A stretch of DNA of 52,665 nucleotides from Pseudomonadota bacterium (lineage in GTDB: Bacteria > Pseudomonadota > Gammaproteobacteria > Burkholderiales > Burkholderiaceae_D). The stretch is taken from assembly GCA_023389425.1 (NCBI GenBank), contig JAEWEK010000069.1:1-52665 (forward strand), read 5' to 3'. Position numbers and translations under genes: made by a program. The notes beneath the pieces were generated by a model, which had not been told where the DNA came from, made no database searches, and was given only the letters and a program-made list of their open reading frames with translations. Of this stretch, positions 26,707-37,831 are shown piece by piece (the stretch's first letter is position 1; each line of letters begins with the position of its first letter).

Positions 26707-28950
26707 TCAGCTTGCGTAGCTGGCCGTTTCCTGGTCCTGCAGGTCGTTGGCGCGATCGGCCAGCGCTTGCACGAAGCGGGCCAAGGCATCGTCGAGCGGC
26801 GCCATGAGCATGCCCCGCTCGCTGCCCAATGCGCTGTTGCGCGGCCGCGCCGCCGGCTGTCCGAAACTGTGCCAGTCGCGCGCCTCCACCGCGGCCGGCT
26901 CGAGTCCCGCCGCCGCCGCCGCGCGGCGCGCCAGCTCCGCCCAGCTCAGCGCCGTTCCGCTGGACAGGTGCCAGATGCCGCGCTCGCGGTCGATCAGCAG
27001 GTCGAGCGTGGCGTTGACGAGGTCTGGCACATAGGTCGGCGTGACCACCAGGTCGGACGCGGCCGCGAAACGTTCGCCGCAATCGATGGCATTGAGCGCC
27101 CGCGTGACGAAGTTGTGCGCGTCCCACGGCCCGAAGAAGGCGCTGCTGCGGATCACCAGCGCCTGGGGATCGGCATCGAGCACGCGCCGCTCCGCTTCCA
27201 GCTTGCTGCGTCCGTAGACATTCAGCGGCGCGGCCTGGTCCGACTCGACATAGGGCGCGTCCTTGGCGCCGTCGAACACCAGGTCGCTGGAGAAGGTGAC
27301 GAAGCGCAGCGCATGGCGCATGCAGGCCAGCGCGAGCACGGTCGGGCCGTGCGTGTTCTCGCGCATGCACGCCGCCGCCTCGTGTTCGGCGGCGTCGACC
27401 CGAACGTAGCCGCCGGCGTTGACGATCGCCCACGGCTTGAAGCGCACGATGGCCGCTTCCACCGAAACCGGGTCGGCGATGTCCATTTCGCGCCGCGTGA
27501 GCACGTGGCAGGCCAGGTTGCGCTGCTCGCAGACGCGGGCGAAGGCCGAGCCCAGGGTGCCGCTGGCGCCGGCAATCAGGATCGGCTGCACCAGCGTGGC
27601 GCGGGCCTGGCTGCGTCCCGCGAAGTCGGCCACCGCGGTGCGCGTGGCCACCGGCTTGCACAGGAAGCGGCCGGGCCGGCGCCACCAGCCCTGGCCCTGC
27701 AGCACGGGATTCGACAGCGCGCGTCCGGTGGACAGCTCGCGCATCATGGTCGCGAGCGCGGTGGGCCGCGGATCGGGACCGCGCACGTCGAACGGGCCCG
27801 GCTCGTAGTAGCCGCGGCACTCCGTGACGAGGGAGTTCCAGTCGTAGGAGCCGAGCAGTGCCCATACCGTCACCGCGCGCACGTCGGCGCCGTTCAGGCG
27901 CACCTTCTGCGCCGCGCTCCAGATCTCCAGCAGCCAGCGCAGCTGGTCCTCGCGGTTGGCGTCGATGTGCGCCTCGGTCACCGCCAGCGGCAGGCCGTAG
28001 CGGTCCCAGGCTTCCTGCAGCAGCGGGCCGATGCCGGGTGTCGGCGTGGCCAGCGCGCGCGGGGTCTCGATGTCGGCCAGCGCGATGCCGCGGATGGTGT
28101 GGCGGTGCGACGGCGGATAGCGCTCAGGCCGGTGGTCGAGCCAGCGTTCGCTGGTGATGTAGTAGTTGACGCCGATGACGTCGGGCGGACAGGGGTTCCG
28201 CGCGAACCACAGCAGTTCCGCTTCTTCCGCGCCAGAGGCGAGCAGGTAGTCCCACAGCGCGTGGCCGGGCGCGACCTTCCCGCACAACAGGTCCCACGAC
28301 AGCCAGCGCCGTTCGTTATAGAAGCACGCGAGCTCCGCCAGTTCCGGCGTGCTGTAGGTGCGCGACAGGTCGTCGGTCTGCACCAGCTTCGCGTGCGGGT
28401 TCACCGCCCGGATCGCCTGCATGGCCAGCACCACCGCGTGGCACTGGTTGAGCAGCGCGCGCACGAAAGTGGCGTCGCTCGATCCGTGCGGATACCACAC
28501 GCCGTTCAGGCCCGAGAAACGCGCGGTAGTCAGCGGCTCGTTGACCGGCGTGTAGTATTCGACCCAGGGATAGCGGCGCGCGACGGCGCCGGCGAATTCC
28601 GCGAGCTGCTCGGCGAAGCGCGGATCGACCAGGCTGGTATGGCGCGGCCCGCTGCCGTGGTGCACCAGGCCGACGATCGGCCGCACGCCGAGGTCGCGCA
28701 GCGCGGGAAGACGCTCGTCCGGCCAGCTCCAGTCGGCGCTGTCGATGCCGTCCGGCGCGGTGCGTTCCCACAGCACCGGATAGCGGATCGCCTGGATGCC
28801 GAGCGAGGCGAAGCGTTCGATGTCCTGCAGGCGCTCGGCGTGGCCGTTGCGGTCCATCTGGCTGAAGTAATTGTCGCGTACCCGGTTGACCGTGCATTCG
28901 AGGCCGCCCCAAAGTTCCAGCGCCGGGTGGGTAGTCGTCATCTCATTCAT
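26707..28950 (-). CDS. Fusion of GH1-like glycosidase and RmlD-like sugar-nucleotide reductase
   Basis: 747 residues from ATG 28950, chosen because AGGA lies 8 bases upstream; a longer frame to 29025 adds 25 atypical residues. Residues 1 to about 420 resemble family 1 glycoside hydrolases: acid/base motif TPVNEP (E138) and a likely nucleophile E326 in VTEAH, where classical enzymes have TENG. Residues about 455-747 resemble RmlD, dTDP-4-dehydrorhamnose reductase: Rossmann motif GASGTLG (461-467), TFSSDLVFDG (552-561) and catalytic YGRSK (Y579, K583). Two complete catalytic modules are thus joined by a short Arg-rich linker. No signal peptide. A role in rhamnose-containing glycan metabolism is a guess; the real substrate is unknown. 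It is transcribed alone. Confidence 0.85.
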   Translation of the reverse strand: MNEMTTTHPALELWGGLECTVNRVRDNYFSQMDRNGHAERLQDIERFASLGIQAIRYPVLWERTAPDGIDSADWSWPDERLPALRDLGVRPIVGLVHHGSGPRHTSLVDPRFAEQLAEFAGAVARRYPWVEYYTPVNEPLTTARFSGLNGVWYPHGSSDATFVRALLNQCHAVVLAMQAIRAVNPHAKLVQTDDLSRTYSTPELAELACFYNERRWLSWDLLCGKVAPGHALWDYLLASGAEEAELLWFARNPCPPDVIGVNYYITSERWLDHRPERYPPSHRHTIRGIALADIETPRALATPTPGIGPLLQEAWDRYGLPLAVTEAHIDANREDQLRWLLEIWSAAQKVRLNGADVRAVTVWALLGSYDWNSLVTECRGYYEPGPFDVRGPDPRPTALATMMRELSTGRALSNPVLQGQGWWRRPGRFLCKPVATRTAVADFAGRSQARATLVQPILIAGASGTLGSAFARVCEQRNLACHVLTRREMDIADPVSVEAAIVRFKPWAIVNAGGYVRVDAAEHEAAACMRENTHGPTVLALACMRHALRFVTFSSDLVFDGAKDAPYVESDQAAPLNVYGRSKLEAERRVLDADPQALVIRSSAFFGPWDAHNFVTRALNAIDCGERFAAASDLVVTPTYVPDLVNATLDLLIDRERGIWHLSSGTALSWAELARRAAAAAGLEPAAVEARDWHSFGQPAARPRNSALGSERGMLMAPLDDALARFVQALADRANDLQDQETASYAS

Positions 28951-29071
28951 GTAGCATCCTGCCTTCTGTGGACGAAACCGTAGCCTAGTCGGCAGTAAGG
29001 CGCGCCTGTGTTGGCTAGCGAACATAGTGAGAGGATTTCGGAATAGTCCTACTTTCTAATGGAGAACTCGG

Positions 29072-29308
29072 ATGTACATGGTGTACTGGACCATTGTGGA
29101 GGAAGACGGGCATACGCCGCACCAGCGCGCGTTCGATACCAGCGAGATGGTGCCGGCGATGCAGTTCATGGAAGAGCTGCGCGCGCGCCAGCGCGGCGGC
29201 GAGGGCGTGCGTTTCGTCACCATGTGCTCGGAGCACCCGGACGTGGTCGGCCATCCCGGCGTCGACGTGACCGGACCTGGCTACAACTGGACGAAGCGGC
29301 GCCGCTAG
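29072..29308 (+). CDS. Small hypothetical protein
   Basis: 78 residues, MYMVYWTIVEEDG at the start and a basic end (NWTKRRR). GGAGA lies 7 bases before the ATG. It looks like a real gene: good start signal, acidic/aromatic soluble composition and neighbour-like codon use. No motif is recognised. It diverges from the fusion gene and precedes the formate dehydrogenase region by about 210 bases. Confidence 0.6.
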   Translation: MYMVYWTIVEEDGHTPHQRAFDTSEMVPAMQFMEELRARQRGGEGVRFVTMCSEHPDVVGHPGVDVTGPGYNWTKRRR

Positions 29309-29309
29309 G

Positions 29310-29458
29310 ATTCTGCCGCTGGCGCATTCGGGCCAGCTGGCCTTGTCCATCGGCTTCTTTTGCATCATCCTGTCGATGTACGGCGGCGGATTCTCGACGG
29401 TGCCGGCCTGCCCGAAACCTACGTGACCCTGCAGAAAGCGGCAGTACTGTTTAAATAA
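29310..29458 (+). pseudogene. Relic of an oxalate/formate-type MFS antiporter
   Basis: In frame from 29310, 38 codons read as a membrane segment ending in a motif close to one in OxlT-like antiporters (CIILSMYGGGFSTVPA), then hit TGA at 29424. A second frame continues as LPETYVTLQKAAVLFK to TAA at 29456. There is no start codon or upstream part. This looks like what remains after deletion of most of a transporter gene. Antiporters of this family are common beside formate and oxalate genes, which fits the location. The first segment is the better supported; the second could be chance. Confidence 0.55.
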
Positions 29459-29465
29459 GAGTGAA

Positions 29466-29493
29466 CGTCGTTCCCGCGAAGGCGGGAACGACG
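29466..29493. repeat. Palindromic intergenic repeat, TTCCCGC-type hairpin
   Basis: CGTCGTTCCCGC (29466-29477) pairs perfectly with GCGGGAACGACG (29482-29493) around a GAAG loop. Same family as the copies at 25262 and 47847. It lies directly before the formate dehydrogenase genes. Confidence 0.8.
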
Positions 29494-29517
29494 GAGTTTA
29501 TTTCAGAGATTGTGACC

Positions 29518-31211
<1,694 letters not shown>

Positions 31212-31215
<4 letters not shown>

Positions 31216-34004
31216 ATGCGATTACCCGAACCGTGCGCTTCGAGCTGAACGGCCGCGAGGTCGAGGCGATGGAGCACGAGACCATCATCGAAGTGGCGCA
31301 GCGCGAAGGCGTCGAGATCCCGCGCCTGTGCTACAAGGAAGGCATGGAGGCCGTCGGCAACTGCCGCTCATGCATGGTGGAGATCAACGGCGAGCGCATG
31401 CTCGCGCCATCCTGCTGCCGCCATCCATCGCAAGGCATGAAGGTGAGCACCGACAGCCCGCGCGCCGTCGCTGCCCAGAAGATGGTGCTGGAACTGCTGC
31501 TGTCGGATATGCCGGAAACCGAATACACGCGCCACAACGAAGTGGTCGAGTGGGCGGCCAGACTCGACGTGGGCAAGCCGCGCTTCGCGCCGACGCGCGC
31601 GCAACCGGTGGAAGACCAGACCCACGCCGCGATCGCGGTCAACCTCGACGCCTGCATCCAGTGCACGCGCTGCCTGCGCGCCTGCCGCGACGAGCAGGTC
31701 AACGACGTGATCGGCCTCGCATTCCGCGGCGAGGGTGCGACGATCGTGTTCGACCAGGACGACCCGATGGGCGCGTCCACCTGCGTGGCCTGCGGCGAAT
31801 GCGTGCAGGCTTGCCCGACCGGCGCCCTGATGCCGGCGCGCGGCGTCGCGCTCGAGGCGCCGGAGAAGAAGGTCGATTCGGTCTGCCCCTACTGCGGCGT
31901 CGGCTGCCAGCTGACCTACAACATCAAGGACAACAAGATCCTGTTCGTTGAAGGCCGCGACGGTCCGGCCAACCACGGCCGCCTGTGCGTCAAGGGCCGT
32001 TACGGCTTCGACTATGCCCACCATCCACATCGCTTGCGCACGCCGCTGATCCGCCGCGAGGGCATGCCGAAGAGCGGCGACTTCACGATGGACCCGGATC
32101 GCGTGATGGATGTGTTCCGCGAGGCGACCTGGGACGAAGCGCTGGCGCTGGCCGGCGGCTCGCTCAAGCGCATTCGCGACACCAAAGGCAAGCATGCGCT
32201 GGCCGGCTTCGGCTCGGCCAAGGGCAGCAACGAGGAAGCCTACCTGTTCCAGAAGCTCGTGCGCACCGGCTTCGGCAGCAATAACGTCGACCACTGCACG
32301 CGCCTGTGCCACGCCTCGTCGGTGGCGGCGCTGCTGGAAGGGATAGGCTCCGGCGCGGTATCGAACCCGGTGATGGACGTGACGCGCGCCGAGGTGGTGA
32401 TCGTCATCGGCGCCAACCCGACCGTCAACCACCCGGTCGCCGCCACGTGGATCAAGAACGCGGTCCGCGCCGGCACCAGGCTGGTCGTGTGCGACCCGCG
32501 CCGCTCGGACCTCGCGCGCCACGCCCACCGCTACCTGCAGTTCAAGCCGGATACCGACGTCGCCATGCTCAACGCCATGATGCATGTGATCGTCGCCGAG
32601 CGGCTGGTGGACAAGGACTTCATCGCCAGCCGCACCATCGGCTACGAGGAGCTGGAAAGGAACGTCGCCGGCTACAGCCCGGAAGCGATGGCGCCGATCT
32701 GCGGCATCGATGCCGAGACGCTGCGTTACGTGGCGCGCCTGTACGCCAGATCGAAGGGATCGATGATCTTGTGGGGCATGGGCGTGTCGCAGCACATCCA
32801 CGGCACCGACAACGCGCGCTGCCTGATCGCGCTGGCGCTGATGACGGGGCAGGTGGGCCGTCCCGGCACCGGCCTGCACCCGCTGCGCGGCCAGAACAAT
32901 GTGCAGGGCGCGTCCGACGCCGGCCTGATCCCGATGATGTATCCGGACTACCAGCGCGTCGACAACCCGGCGGCAAAGGCCAAGTTCGAGCAGGCCTGGG
33001 GCATGAAGCTGGACGACAAGCCGGGCCTGACGGTGGTCGAGATCATGGACGCCATCCATCACGGCGACATCCGCGGCATGTACATCATGGGCGAGAATCC
33101 GGCCATGTCCGACCCGGACGCCAACCATGCGCGCGCCGCGCTGGCAGCGCTCGACCACCTGGTGGTGCAGGACATCTTCCTGACCGAGACCGCTTACCTG
33201 GCCGATGTGGTCCTGCCTGCGTCCGCGTTCGCCGAGAAGACCGGCACCTTCACCAACACCGACCGGCTGGTGCAGTTGGGGCGCCAGGCGATCGACCCGC
33301 CGGGCGAGGCGAAGCAGGACCTGTGGATCATCCAGCAGATGGCGCGCAAGCTCGGGCTGGACTGGAACTACGGGCACGTCTCGGAAGTGTTCGACGAGAT
33401 GCGCCACGCGATGCCCAGCATCGGCGGCATCACCTGGGACCGGCTCGAGCGCGACGGCGCCATAGTCTATCCCTGCGTGAACGAGGGCGACGCCGGCCAG
33501 CCGGTGGTCTTCACCGAAGACTTCCCGCGCGAAGGCGGCCGTGCGCGCTTCGTCCCGGCCGACATCATCCCGGCCAACGAGCGTCCCGACGCCGAGTATC
33601 CGATGGTGCTGATCACCGGCCGCCAGCTCGAACACTGGCACACCGGCAGCATGACCCGCCGCACCGCCGTGCTGGATGCGCTGGAACCCGATCCGGTGGC
33701 GCTGGTGCATCCGCTGGACCTGGAACGCATGGGCGTGAAGCCGGGCGACGTCATCACCATCCAGTCGCGGCGTGGTGAAGTGGCGCTGTATGCGCGCGCC
33801 GACGACAGCTCGCCGGTGGGGGCGGTGTTCGTCCCCTTCTGCTACTACGAGGCAGCCATCAACCGCCTGACCAATCCTGCGCTCGACCCCTTCGGCAAGA
33901 TCCCTGAATTCAAATACTGCGCCATCCGCGTGACCGCGGGCGGGGAGGTGGCGCCGCAGGGTTCCTACGGTGGCGGCCAGGTTTTGGAGGGCATGGCACA
34001 ATAA
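31212..34004 (+). CDS. fdhF: Formate dehydrogenase catalytic alpha subunit (Mo/W-bis-MGD)
   Basis: 930 residues. Oxidises formate to CO2. Cofactor sites in order: [2Fe-2S] C40, C51, C54, C68; [4Fe-4S] C148, C151, C154, C158 and C191, C194, C197, C201; the catalytic-domain [4Fe-4S] C225, C228, C232, C259; and a likely metal-ligating C366 with H367 in HCTRLCHASS, aligning with Sec140-His141 of E. coli FdhF. GANPTVNHPV and the C-terminal molydopterin-binding block (LITGRQLEHWHTGSMTRR) are also typical. No signal peptide, so cytoplasmic. It uses Cys, not Sec. Tungsten use is suggested by the tup genes downstream. Confidence 0.94.
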
Positions 34005-34009
34005 TAAGC

Positions 34010-34870
34010 ATGAGCTCCCAATACACGCCCCGCCACCGTCCGCTGCTGTCGAATGCGCAGGCCAGCCTCACGCACGAGGTGCTGGCCATCGACGAGCGTG
34101 GGCGCGAATCCACGATCTCGATCCCGGCCGAGCGACCGCTCACGGTCTACGTGGACAAGCGCGAGCTGGTCACCCTCATGACGCTCGGCGGCGCGCCGGA
34201 GGCGCTCACGCTGGGCTACCTGCGCAACCAGCGCCTCGTGCGTTCGATCGACGAGGTGCTATCGGTGCAGGTGGACTGGTCGGTCGATGCGGTGGCCGTC
34301 GTCACCCGCAACGGCATCGCCGACGTCGAGGAGCGCACCGCGAAGAAGGTGGTCACCACCGGCTGCGGCCAGGGCTCCGTGTTCGGCGGGCTGATGGACG
34401 AAGTGGACCGCATTACGCTGCCGGCGGACGCGCGGCTGACGCAGTCGGTGGTGTACCGCATCGTCGACACCATCCGCACCCAGCAATCGATCTACAAGCA
34501 GGCTGGCTCGGTGCATGGCTGCGCGCTGTTCTCCAACAGCGGCGAACTGCTGTACTTCATCGAGGACGTCGGCCGCCACAACGCGGTTGACGCCATCGCC
34601 GGCCTGATGTGGCTGGAGGGACTGGCAGGCGCGGACAAGGTCTTTTACACCACCGGCCGGCTCACCTCCGAAATGGTCATCAAGGGCGCGCAGATGGGCA
34701 TTCCCGTCCTGCTGTCGCGCTCCGGCACCACGCAGATGGGGCATATGGTCGCGCAGAAGGTCGGCATGTCGCTGCTGGCGCGATGCACGGGCAAGCACTT
34801 CCTGCTGCTGGCCGGGCACGAGCGGCTGGTATTCGAAACTGAACTGATGGAAGCGGCGCGCCTCGCGTAA
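34010..34870 (+). CDS. fdhD: Formate dehydrogenase accessory sulfurtransferase FdhD/FdsC
   Basis: 286 residues. FdhD proteins bind the bis-MGD cofactor and pass sulfur to it so that formate dehydrogenase becomes active. Recognised by PLTVYVDKRELVTLMTLG, TTGCGQGSVFGG and the later FSNSGELLYFIEDVGRHNAVDA. The CxxC pair of E. coli FdhD is reduced here to C119-G-Q-G122, a single cysteine, as I recall for FdsC-type proteins. It starts 5 bases after the alpha gene and its last base is the first of the next gene. Confidence 0.92.
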   Translation: MSSQYTPRHRPLLSNAQASLTHEVLAIDERGRESTISIPAERPLTVYVDKRELVTLMTLGGAPEALTLGYLRNQRLVRSIDEVLSVQVDWSVDAVAVVTRNGIADVEERTAKKVVTTGCGQGSVFGGLMDEVDRITLPADARLTQSVVYRIVDTIRTQQSIYKQAGSVHGCALFSNSGELLYFIEDVGRHNAVDAIAGLMWLEGLAGADKVFYTTGRLTSEMVIKGAQMGIPVLLSRSGTTQMGHMVAQKVGMSLLARCTGKHFLLLAGHERLVFETELMEAARLA

Positions 34871-35577
34871 TGGGCCTGCTCGACGCCACCGGCAATGCGT
34901 TCGTACTGCTGTTCACCGGCGACGCGGCGCTGTGGAATATCGTCTGGGTCTCGCTCAAGACCAGCGTGGCCGGGCTGCTGCTGGCGACGCCTCCTGCGGT
35001 CGCCATCGGCTACCTCATTGCGATGCATCGCTTTCCGGGGCGGCGCATCGCGATCTGGCTGGCGCAGGCGTCGCTGTCGCTGCCGACCGTGCTGGTCGGC
35101 TTGCTGCTGTATCTGCTGCTGTCGCGGCACGGTGTGCTCGGCGGCCTGCAATGGCTGTTCACGCAGCCTGGCATCGTGTTGGGCCAGTTCGTGATCGCGA
35201 TCCCGGTCCTGCTGGCGTTCACGCTGGCGGCGGTGCAGGCGGCCGATCCACGCTATGCCGAAACCGCGATCTCGCTCGGCGCTTCACACTGGCGCATCAT
35301 GACGACGCTGCTGTACGAGGTGCGCTACGGCGTGATGGCGGCGGTGATCAGCGGCTTCGGCCGCGTAATCTCCGAAGTCGGATGTGCGCTCATGGTCGGC
35401 GGGAATATCGAAAGCCAGACCCGCACCATCACCACCGCAATCGCGCTCGAAACGAGCAAGGGTGAATTCGCCCAGGGCATCGCGCTCGGCATCGTGCTGG
35501 TGACGCTCGCGCTGCTGATGAACGGCGCGCTGATGCTGCTGCAGGGCGAAGCCCACATGGCGCGAGGCCACGCGTGA
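34870..35577 (+). CDS. tupB: Tungstate ABC transporter permease
   Basis: 235 residues with five to six membrane segments. The cytoplasmic EAA-type loop is visible as YAETAISLGASHWRIMTTLL, and GRVISEVGCALMVGGNIE is typical of TupB/molybdate-like permeases. Imports tungstate with TupA and TupC. TAATG overlaps the fdhD stop, so the transporter is translated directly after the formate dehydrogenase genes. Confidence 0.9.
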   Translation: MGLLDATGNAFVLLFTGDAALWNIVWVSLKTSVAGLLLATPPAVAIGYLIAMHRFPGRRIAIWLAQASLSLPTVLVGLLLYLLLSRHGVLGGLQWLFTQPGIVLGQFVIAIPVLLAFTLAAVQAADPRYAETAISLGASHWRIMTTLLYEVRYGVMAAVISGFGRVISEVGCALMVGGNIESQTRTITTAIALETSKGEFAQGIALGIVLVTLALLMNGALMLLQGEAHMARGHA

Positions 35578-36257
35578 GCGCGCTGCTGCTGGTGCAGGGG
35601 CTGCGCAAGCGCCATGGCGAGCGCCAGCTGCTCGACATCGACGAACTTGTGCTCGATGCTTCCAGCGCCTACGTACTCACTGGCGTGAACGGCGCCGGCA
35701 AGAGCACGCTGCTGCGCATCCTCGCGGGGCTGGAGCGCGGCGAGTGCCGGCACGCCGAGTACGAAGGCCGCCCGGTCAGCCTGCACCCTTATCCCGCCGT
35801 GATGCGGCGCGAAATCGTGTACGTGCATCAGCATCCGATCATGTTCTCGACCACGGTGGCGGACAATATCGCTTATGGCTTGCGTGCGCACGGTGTGGAC
35901 AAGTCGACGGTGGCGGCGCGTGCGGACGAGGCAATCGCCTGGGCGGGCGTGGAACATGCGCGCGACACGCATCCATCCAAACTGTCGGGAGGCGAAAAGC
36001 AGCGCGTGGCGCTGGCGCGCGCCAAGGTGCTGCGGCCCAAGCTGTTGCTGCTCGACGAGCCGACTGCGAATCTTGACGGGCCGGCGCGGGAACAGGTCAT
36101 CGCCCTGATCCCGACCCTGCTGGAGGCAGGGACCACCGCGGTGATGGCCTGCCACGACCGCGACCTGATCGGACTGCCTGGTGTACGGCGGCTGAAGCTG
36201 CGCGACGGACGAATCGAATATCGACCACAAAGAGGAGAGCACGATGAAACGCCGTAA
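35574..36257 (+). CDS. tupC: Tungstate ABC transporter ATP-binding protein
   Basis: 227 residues, single ATPase domain: Walker A GVNGAGKST (37-45), signature LSGGE (137-141), Walker B LLLLDEPTANLDG. There is no C-terminal oxyanion-binding domain such as ModC has, in line with TupC. The GTG start overlaps the tupB stop (GTGA), and the 3' end overlaps tupA by 14 bases. Confidence 0.9.
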   Translation: MSALLLVQGLRKRHGERQLLDIDELVLDASSAYVLTGVNGAGKSTLLRILAGLERGECRHAEYEGRPVSLHPYPAVMRREIVYVHQHPIMFSTTVADNIAYGLRAHGVDKSTVAARADEAIAWAGVEHARDTHPSKLSGGEKQRVALARAKVLRPKLLLLDEPTANLDGPAREQVIALIPTLLEAGTTAVMACHDRDLIGLPGVRRLKLRDGRIEYRPQRGEHDETP

Positions 36258-37050
36258 TCTGCTTGCAGTCCTGCTGTGCGCCACGCTTGCCAGCCCTCTG
36301 GCGCTGGCCCAGCAAGTCATTCGCATGTCCACGACGACCAGCACCGAGAACTCCGGCTTGCTCAAGTACCTGATCCCGATCTTCGAGGCCAAGACCGGGA
36401 CCAAGGTGAACATCATCGCGGTCGGCACCGGCAAGGCGCTCGAGCTTGGCAAGAACGGCGACGTCGACGTGTGCCTGGTCCATGCGCGCAAGCTGGAAGA
36501 CCAGTTCGTCGCCGAAGGCTGGGGCATCGACCGCCGCGACGTGATGTACAACGACTTCATCGTGGTCGGCCCGGCGTCCGACCCGGCGCACGTGAAGGGC
36601 ATGACCGACGTGATGGCGGCCTTCAGGAAGATCGCGGAGTCGAACGTGAAGTTCATTTCGCGCGGCGACAATTCGGGCACCGACGTGATGGAGAAAGCCT
36701 ACTGGAAGGACGTCGGCGCCAAGCCGGAGGGGACGAACTATGTGTCGGCCGGCCTGGGCATGGGCGAGGTGCTGAACATGGCGGCCGAGATGAACGCCTA
36801 CACGCTGACCGATCGCGCGACCTACGGCGCCTACAAGGCCAAGACCGGCCTGGCGATCCTGGTGCAGGGTGACAAGCGCATGTTCAACCCCTACGGGATC
36901 ATCGCCGTGAATCCGGCCAGGCACCCTGGTATCAACTACAAGGGCGCGACGCTGCTGATCAACTGGATCACGTCGCCGGAAGGGCAGGCGAAGATCGCGG
37001 CGTTCAAGCCGGACGGCGAGCAGCTGTTCTTCCCGGACGCGCAAAAATAA
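36244..37050 (+). CDS. tupA: Tungstate-binding periplasmic protein
   Basis: 268 residues. A signal peptide covers residues 1-22, cleaved after ALA. The mature protein opens with MSTTTSTENSGLL; the T-T-T-S stretch is the oxyanion-binding signature of TupA, and VGTGKALELGKNGDVD plus SRGDNSGTDVMEKAYW are further family blocks. TupA proteins bind tungstate tightly and prefer it to molybdate, which separates them from ModA. The ATG is preceded by AAAGAGGAG inside the tupC gene. Confidence 0.93.
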   Translation: MKRRNLLAVLLCATLASPLALAQQVIRMSTTTSTENSGLLKYLIPIFEAKTGTKVNIIAVGTGKALELGKNGDVDVCLVHARKLEDQFVAEGWGIDRRDVMYNDFIVVGPASDPAHVKGMTDVMAAFRKIAESNVKFISRGDNSGTDVMEKAYWKDVGAKPEGTNYVSAGLGMGEVLNMAAEMNAYTLTDRATYGAYKAKTGLAILVQGDKRMFNPYGIIAVNPARHPGINYKGATLLINWITSPEGQAKIAAFKPDGEQLFFPDAQK

Positions 37051-37068
37051 CGCTGGCAGTACCAGGTT

Positions 37069-37099
37069 CGTCGTTCCAGCGCGGGCGGGAATCCCATTT
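37069..37099. repeat. Half copy of the palindromic intergenic repeat
   Basis: CGTCGTTCCAGCGCGGGCGGGAA-type arm followed by TCCCATTT, as in the arms at 25314 and 47847 but with a mismatch in the stem. The short inverted pair GTTCGTC (37066-37072) and GACGAAC (37102-37108) frames it. It follows tupA and may mark the end of that operon. Confidence 0.5.
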
Positions 37100-37152
37100 C
37101 AGACGAACAGCCGTGTAATATCCCCTCATTCAAAACAGATGAGGAACAAAGT

Positions 37153-37824
37153 GTGAACGTACTAATCTTCGGCGCCACCGGCATGGTCGGCCAGGGCGTG
37201 CTGCGCGAATGCCTGGCTGCGCCGGACGTGATGATGGTGAAGACCATCGGCCGCACGCCCACCGGCCAGCGCCACCTGAAACTGCGCGAGCTGGTGCACG
37301 CCGATATGTGGAGTTACGAAGGCATCGACGGCGAGCTGTCCGGCTTCGATGCCTGCTTCTTCTGCATCGGCGTCAGCTCAGGCGGCATGGACGAGAAAAA
37401 GTATACGCGCCTAACTTATGACCTGACGCTAGCCGCCGCGCGCAAGCTCGCCGAGCTGAATCCGCAGATGGTCTTCATCTACGTGTCTGGCTTTGGCGCG
37501 GACAGCACGGAAAAGAGCCGCGTGATGTGGGAACGCGTGCGCGGCAAGACGGAGAACGCCCTGCGCGCCCTGCCGTTCGAGTCGACCTATGTCTTCCGTC
37601 CCGGGATGATCCAGCCGCTGGACGGCATCAAGTCGAAGACGGCGTCGTATCGCATCTTCTACACGCTCACCAAGCCGATCCTGCCGCTGTTGCGCAAGGC
37701 ATTGCCGACGCTGATCCTGACGACCGCACAGGTTGGGCAAGCGATGCTAAATGCGGTTCGTCGAGGCGCGCCGAAGCCAGTGCTCGAATCGACGGACATC
37801 GCTTTACTCGCCGGACAAAAATAA
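37153..37824 (+). CDS. NAD(P)-binding Rossmann-fold oxidoreductase/epimerase-like protein
   Basis: 223 residues. GTG start with GAGGAA 7 bases upstream. The N-terminal VLIFGATGMVGQGVLRECL is the dinucleotide-binding motif of atypical short-chain dehydrogenases; FIYVSGFGADS and a Y-free active site region put it with the NmrA/HTATIP2-like proteins rather than classical reductases. Soluble, function unknown. It is separated from tupA by about 100 bases with a repeat, so it is likely independent. Confidence 0.82.
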   Translation: MNVLIFGATGMVGQGVLRECLAAPDVMMVKTIGRTPTGQRHLKLRELVHADMWSYEGIDGELSGFDACFFCIGVSSGGMDEKKYTRLTYDLTLAAARKLAELNPQMVFIYVSGFGADSTEKSRVMWERVRGKTENALRALPFESTYVFRPGMIQPLDGIKSKTASYRIFYTLTKPILPLLRKALPTLILTTAQVGQAMLNAVRRGAPKPVLESTDIALLAGQK

Positions 37825-37831
37825 GCTTGGA

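Noticed and set aside
26767..28983. 738-codon plus-strand frame opposite the fusion gene
   Set aside because: Shadow frame: the minus-strand reading has two complete enzyme domains with catalytic motifs, this one has none.
29461..29517. GTG start for the formate dehydrogenase beta subunit
   Set aside because: It would translate the palindromic repeat at 29466-29493; ATG 29518 gives the usual length.
31368..34001. 877-codon minus-strand frame opposite the formate dehydrogenase alpha gene
   Set aside because: Shadow of a gene whose cofactor-binding motifs are unmistakable on the plus strand.
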